NCBI RefSeq assembly: GCF_022682495.2 | Contig: NC_071392.1 | Span: 140,564,818-140,628,817 of the forward strand | DNA length: 64,000 nt | Origin: Desmodus rotundus | Taxonomy: Eukaryota; Chordata; Mammalia; Chiroptera; Phyllostomidae | Direction of reading: 5' to 3' | Shown: positions 32,441 to 64,000 of the stretch, one piece after another | Numbering within the stretch: position 1 is the stretch's first letter | How the letters are laid out: each line of letters begins with the position of its first letter | Position numbers and translations under genes: made by a program | Notes under the pieces: generated by a model | Database searches by the model: none | What the model saw: the letters and a program-made list of their open reading frames with translations, nothing else | What the model was told of the DNA's origin: nothing

Positions 32441-33005
32441 TTAATGACATCACATTGCCTACAGAAAAGAGTTCCAAACTTGAGCTGGGGCTTCAAAGCC
32501 CATTGAATTTCAGGTCCATTGTCCTGCCATCTCTTCTCACAACAGCCCCGCCCTCCATCTCTGCTGCACGTGCTCGGCCTTGCACCGTGCCAGGCCGTCA
32601 GAGCCATTCCCTGAGCGCACCATTCGCCTTCGCACTCAACGCCTCTTGCATGAGCTGCTCCCTCTGCCAACAAGGTCCTTTCCCTCTCTTCGTAATTGCT
32701 CACATTCCAGCTCAAAGTTGTTCAGGTCTCAGAAGCTTCTGCAATGCTTCTCTGTTCCCTGGTCACAACTAATTCTCCTTCTTTTGTGTTCCCACCACAC
32801 CTGGTCATCACCAGGTTCCAGGTGGAATATGAATTGGTGGTGTGTGAAGCTAGGGAAGGTGGCCAAACCATGTCAGGATTCCTTGACCCGGTACTCTGTC
32901 TTATAGGTGGTAGATGGGGCTGCGACAAAAACAAATTACATGTGCGTGTAAACCACTTAGTGCAGGGGAAACATTCAATAAATACCTGCTATTCTTCTCC
33001 TTTTT
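32441..33005 (+). repeat. L2 3'-region fragment
   Basis: The order GTTCCAAACTTGAGCTGGGG, CTTGCACCGTGCCAGGCCGT, CATGAGCTGCTCCCTCTGCC, ATTCCAGCTCAAAGTTGTTC and AACATTCAATAAATACCTGC follows the L2 3' consensus. Confidence 0.65.
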
Positions 33006-35300
33006 CTTAATGATCAGTGTGAGTTACTCAGAAAACCAAGTTATCAACTTATATTTTTCTAAATACCTATTGTTTATACAATAGATGAAGAATGTAATTT
33101 CCTGTTCTTTAGGGCCATAGAGTTAAGCTAAGTCAGCCCCACCTGCACGTCATCCTTCTGGCTCTGAGACCTGAGCTCACTCACCAGCAACTGGAGAGGT
33201 TTCAGATGGTGCTCGCAAAGGTGGTGGGCCCAGAAACTTAAGGTAGCCCAAGGCTCCAAGACCTCTGTACAGGGTGGTGATCACAAGCATCCCCCTGCAT
33301 AGGATGACTGGAGACTGGGCAGGGTCTCACATCTTGTTTTCCAGAGGCAAAACCTGCTAACGGAGGGGCCATAATTACAAAGAGGTCCCCATTTATGTAG
33401 AGACTCCATTGACCCATTGTTTATTATTCTAAATTCATTCATCTCATCCATCTCAAAGCTTAAGAGAGAGGAAAAAACTCCAAACTCCAAAACACAGCAT
33501 CCCTAGGTACAAGGAATTATACCAATATCAGTACATTGATAATTTGAATATCAGCAATATGAATATATATCAATAAGAATTATAACAATTATCAGTTACA
33601 GAAATGGCTTTAAAGTGCTCTAGTCCAGCCATCCATATCCGAGTATCCTATTCCATGCTCAGGACAGGCTCTTCTTCTGAGCAGCTTTGTGGTCCATGGA
33701 TGAAGGTGACGATGCTGCTGCTGTTGATTGATGTTACAGAAAACCGCAGTTAAAATGTACAGGCTGGTGTCTTTAAAGGAGTTGTGCTTCTGTGCTCAGA
33801 CCACCAGAGAGAGCTCCAACCCCAATTTCAGGTCTGGGAGGTGACCTTCCAGCAGTAATGAAGGTGTGTATAATTTTGGATTCCTTTTGCCTAGGCGGGT
33901 GGGGATGAGGACTAGAGGGAAGAGTATCTTACACACTGGAATATGCAACAGCTCCTAACCAAAGGAGGAATAGGAATATAAATTGTACTGGCACCAGGAC
34001 TGAAGAAACTTGATTCCTTATTTGTGGTGTGACTTAGTGGTCTAGAAAAATCTCTGTGTACTCATCCTTTATTCCAGCTCCACCTACCTGTGATTCTGTG
34101 TCTCCGAATCAGCGCTGTGGGGCCATCGGCTCTGAAGAATGGTTCAGGCAACCTTGTCCCCTGGGAGGGCCAATCACCCCCCAGTTGAGAACCACCGCTC
34201 TGGATTCTATACTCGTACTGACTTAACTCTGCTTCCTCTCTAAGAAGCACTGAGTTCTCGCCAGTAGTTTTACACCACATGGCATAACAAGGGAGGAATT
34301 ATTGGCCCCATTTAAAAGCATGACTTATCCGGGGTCACACAGCTTATGAGTTGCAAAGTTAGACTACCCAATCTTAATCCCTGATTTCTTTTTTCTTTCT
34401 TCAAGTCTTGCCATGGATGTCCATGGGATTAGCTCATCAGAAACCCTCCCCTCGCATTTCTGAAGTGACCTGACCCCTCTGTATTGGTTACGATTTCTAC
34501 TGATGCTTTCCCTAACTACAGTTGTTTGGTTCATGGGCGGCATCTGACTCAAGCTGAACCAATGAATTCCTTCCCTGGATTTTTGGAAACAGAACATCAG
34601 CTTAGTCTCTGGTGCCTAAAATGCTAAAAGGTAAAACTCAAGAGCCCTGGAGAGAGCTGGCTGGAATCAAAAGAAAGGAATGAAGGCAATGCATAGAGCC
34701 AACCTGAGCAGAGACACCGGAGGCCCTGATGGTGCCTAACTCCTGGGTTTATGCTACTCCTAAAGGCTGACTCCCTCAGGATCCCTCCTGGGACTTGGCT
34801 GTCCCACGAAAGTTCTCAGGATCTTTGTCTCCTTCTGTTCACCAGTTACTTTAACTTGAGTGGAATCAGAGTCCTCATTGGGAGTTCCACCACTGTGACC
34901 TCCTGGCGCAAGAGCAGCGCATCTGACTCCAGACGAGTTCCACTCCCCCACTCCCCCGCCCCCCCCCCAAATACCTGTTGGGTAACAAAAACAACGGCCA
35001 AAAGCAAAAACCAAAAAACAATAAAAGCCCTTCTTAATATCAGTCATATGCTCCTAAAAACTTGATTATCTGTTCAAACACATTAACTGGTAATTAAGTT
35101 CCTATTATTTTGAATAGAAAAAAAAAATGGTCACAGGGCACATCAATCCCAAATACATGTCAATAACAAATGAGTTTGTGTACACTTTTAAAATATGATT
35201 AGATGACTTTTTAAAAGATGTATTACTAATTGATTATAAAAGCAATATGTGCTCATTGGGACGTATTAAAGAAAATATAGCAAGGATAAAAATGACCTTT
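33006..35300. other. Intergenic, upstream of SLC36A1 CpG island
   Basis: No gene was recognised. Short MIR-like remnants are possible near 34290-34350. A C-run occurs near 34955-34970. The segment is otherwise AT-rich, unique-looking sequence up to the abrupt GC rise at about 35315. Confidence 0.5.
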
Positions 35301-35542
35301 CACATGCCCACGCTCAAGGTACTGGGCGCTCCGACTCGGGCCTCAGCGCGCATGCTCCGAGGCCAACACCCCGCCCAGTTCCCCGTTTCCCGTCTCCAGC
35401 CCCGGGGGAACACGATCCTCCCCGCAGTGGCAGCGACGGGCCACCAGGGGGTGCTGCGCAGCCGCGTCCAGGAGCTCCGCGAGAGGGGAGGAGCTGCGGC
35501 TCGGGGGAGTTGCGGACCCCGGCTTCTGGTTTGAGCGCCTGG

Positions 35543-35552
35543 ATCACGTGAC
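35543..35552. promoter_or_regulatory. Palindromic E-box / CLEAR-type site ATCACGTGAC
   Basis: The core TCACGTGA matches nine of ten bases of the CLEAR consensus GTCACGTGAC bound by TFEB, TFE3 and MITF. It lies about 160 bp upstream of the exon 1 donor. PAT1 is partly lysosomal, which fits, but USF-type factors bind the same core. Confidence 0.55.
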
Positions 35553-35579
35553 GAGGCCCGGAAGCGGCTCCGGGGCAGC

Positions 35580-35691
35580 TCAGGGAGATGGGGAGACCTC
35601 CGCGCTGAGGCTGGGTGGGGTGCACTGCATTGACGCGGGAGTCCCAGCCGGAGCCGAGCCGGAACCGGAGCCGGAGCCGGAGCCGGAGCCG

Positions 35692-35708
<17 letters not shown>
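35580..35708 (+). other. SLC36A1: SLC36A1 non-coding exon 1 (5' end approximate)
   Basis: A strong donor GTGAGT at 35709 follows CCCGAGCG in the core of the CpG island, and the next coding exon (48687) begins with a good acceptor five bases before the ATG. This implies an untranslated first exon here. The transcription start is not visible and is placed only by proximity to the CLEAR and ETS sites. Confidence 0.6.
35649..35705 (+). repeat. GGAGCC/GGAACC hexanucleotide tract in the 5' UTR exon
   Basis: About nine degenerate units of CGGAGC / CGGAAC run almost up to the splice donor. The tract contains repeated GG pairs. Confidence 0.85.
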
Positions 35709-62843
<27,135 letters not shown>

Positions 62844-63074
62844 TGATCCTCGGTGCCCTTAGTGGCCCTGAGGTCTGCTTTGAGGAATGCTGAGGAAATG
62901 CTGTTGGAAATGCTCTTCTGAGACTTAATGGCCAGTTAGTGAACGGTGTTTTAGGGATCCCATGGAAGCTCCTCAGCTCCAGCTTTTGAAAATAAGTTGT
63001 ATGTAACTTGAGAATGTTTACATCCACACCAGCTCTTTTGCACACCCACCTCCTGTATGTTCAGTAAGCAATAG

Positions 63075-63310
63075 TACATGGCAATGAGGAGTGCAGGGTC
63101 TAGACTGGGTGAGTCCTCCTGCCGAAGAGTAGCTGTGTGGCCTTGTGCCCAGACTTAACCTCTCTGAGCCTTCACTGTTTGCCTCTGCAAAGTGATTTTT
63201 AATGATTAGTAACTGGTGGGGTTAAGTGAGATATGTGTAAAGTGCTTTGCACAGTTTCTGACACGAGCATTAAATAATACTTATTTTTATTAATAATACT
63301 ATCGATTTTA
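63075..63310 (+). repeat. MIR SINE
   Basis: GAGTAGCTGTGTGGCCTTGT, CTTAACCTCTCTGAGCCTTC, GTTAAGTGAGATATGTGTAA and AGTGCTTTGCACAGTTTCTG follow the MIR consensus. The remaining 63311-64000 shows no exon. Confidence 0.75.
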
Positions 63311-64000
63311 TTATTAAGTTAATAAATGTGTGAATAATTTTTCTGTCCCGAATCATTTATGTGTTGTATTTTCTTTTTGTGTGCGTGTGATGTATTTTCT
63401 TTGTGTGAATGAACAGCTTTCACTCCTAGCTCAGCTTTCCCCCATCGTTGCTGTGATTTCACCAAATTCTTCTGAAGAGGGGGATCTGCCAGTCACTTGT
63501 ACCTAATTTGATTTTTATTTGTATTTTTCATAATAAAGGTACAGAATTGTTCTCTGAAAAAAATTATTAGCTCTGCTGGTCAGGGGCTTAGGAAATGAGA
63601 AGGCGCTTCCCCTTTCATGGTATTTCATTTTCTCCGCTTTGGCTTCCCTACCATGTTATATGTGCTTTTAGGAAAACCTAGAGGCCTGACACATTTTTGT
63701 CAGAATAGTGAGGAATTGTCCCCAGAGTGTTATGGACTACATTAAGGCTCTAACGTCATTGGGGAGACTTTCTGAGTGATGGCGTACAGGTTGTTGTCTG
63801 AGGCTTTAAACTTTTCTTGTGTTCCTTCTTGGGACTTCTCTTCACCAAGAAGAATGTCTCGCACCACCAGTGCTTTCCCTGCCGCTGGGGCAGAGGCCTG
63901 AAATGGGTCCGTGCTGCAGCAGTGAGAAAGAGGCCCCAGGCACTCAGGACTGGGGAGAGGAGGTGGAGTATGTGTGGAAAGATGCCTGGAGATCCCAGCA

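Overview
The window is nuclear DNA from a mammal, and almost certainly a bat. The genes are intron-rich SLC36 (PAT) amino-acid transporters. The young interspersed repeats are tRNA-derived SINEs of the Ves type typical of Chiroptera, together with two copies of a half-LINE (HAL1) that keeps L1 ORF1 but has no ORF2. Ves and HAL1 together point to the Yangochiroptera side of the bats. The species cannot be named from sequence alone.

Three paralogous genes are present in the order known from the human chromosome 5q33 cluster. (1) At the left edge is the first coding exon of SLC36A3 on the minus strand (289-428); the rest of that gene lies outside the window. (2) SLC36A2 is complete on the minus strand. 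Its ten coding exons run from the ATG at 26290 to the stop at 6078. All splice sites are GT-AG and all phases agree, giving 480 residues (human PAT2 is 483 by recall). (3) SLC36A1 is on the plus strand. It has a CpG-island promoter and a non-coding first exon ending at 35708, then seven coding exons from the ATG at 48692 to 62828, which encode residues 1-274 of about 476. The C-terminal exons lie beyond 64000. SLC36A2 and SLC36A1 are divergent, with about 9 kb between the SLC36A2 start codon and the SLC36A1 CpG island.

Layout: 1-428 SLC36A3 exon; 429-6077 intergenic with three Ves SINEs and old LINE and other repeats; 6078-26290 SLC36A2, whose introns hold L1, L2, MIR, Ves and two 205-bp hAT-like miniature elements; 26291-35300 intergenic with a decayed endogenous retrovirus, a Ves copy and an L2 fragment; 35300-36830 CpG island and promoter of SLC36A1; 35709-48686 the large first intron of SLC36A1, with a 5'-truncated HAL1, a full-length HAL1 nested in an old antisense L1, and a CR1/L3 fossil; 48687-64000 the SLC36A1 coding exons with a solo LTR, a hAT transposase fossil and a U6 pseudogene fused to a SINE-like tail.

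The three proteins are proton-coupled transporters of small neutral amino acids. In other mammals PAT1 works at the gut brush border and in lysosomes, PAT2 in renal proximal tubule and other tissues, and PAT3 is little characterised. The exon boundaries and phases of SLC36A1 and SLC36A2 are identical wherever both can be seen, and the single SLC36A3 exon has the same end phase, as expected for tandem duplicates. No bacterial-type system, CRISPR array or functional RNA gene was found. The points most worth a second look are the HAL1 pair, the U6-SINE chimera, the hAT miniature elements, a TFEB-type CLEAR/E-box in the SLC36A1 promoter, and a Gly-to-Cys change in SLC36A2 that matches what is remembered for PAT3.
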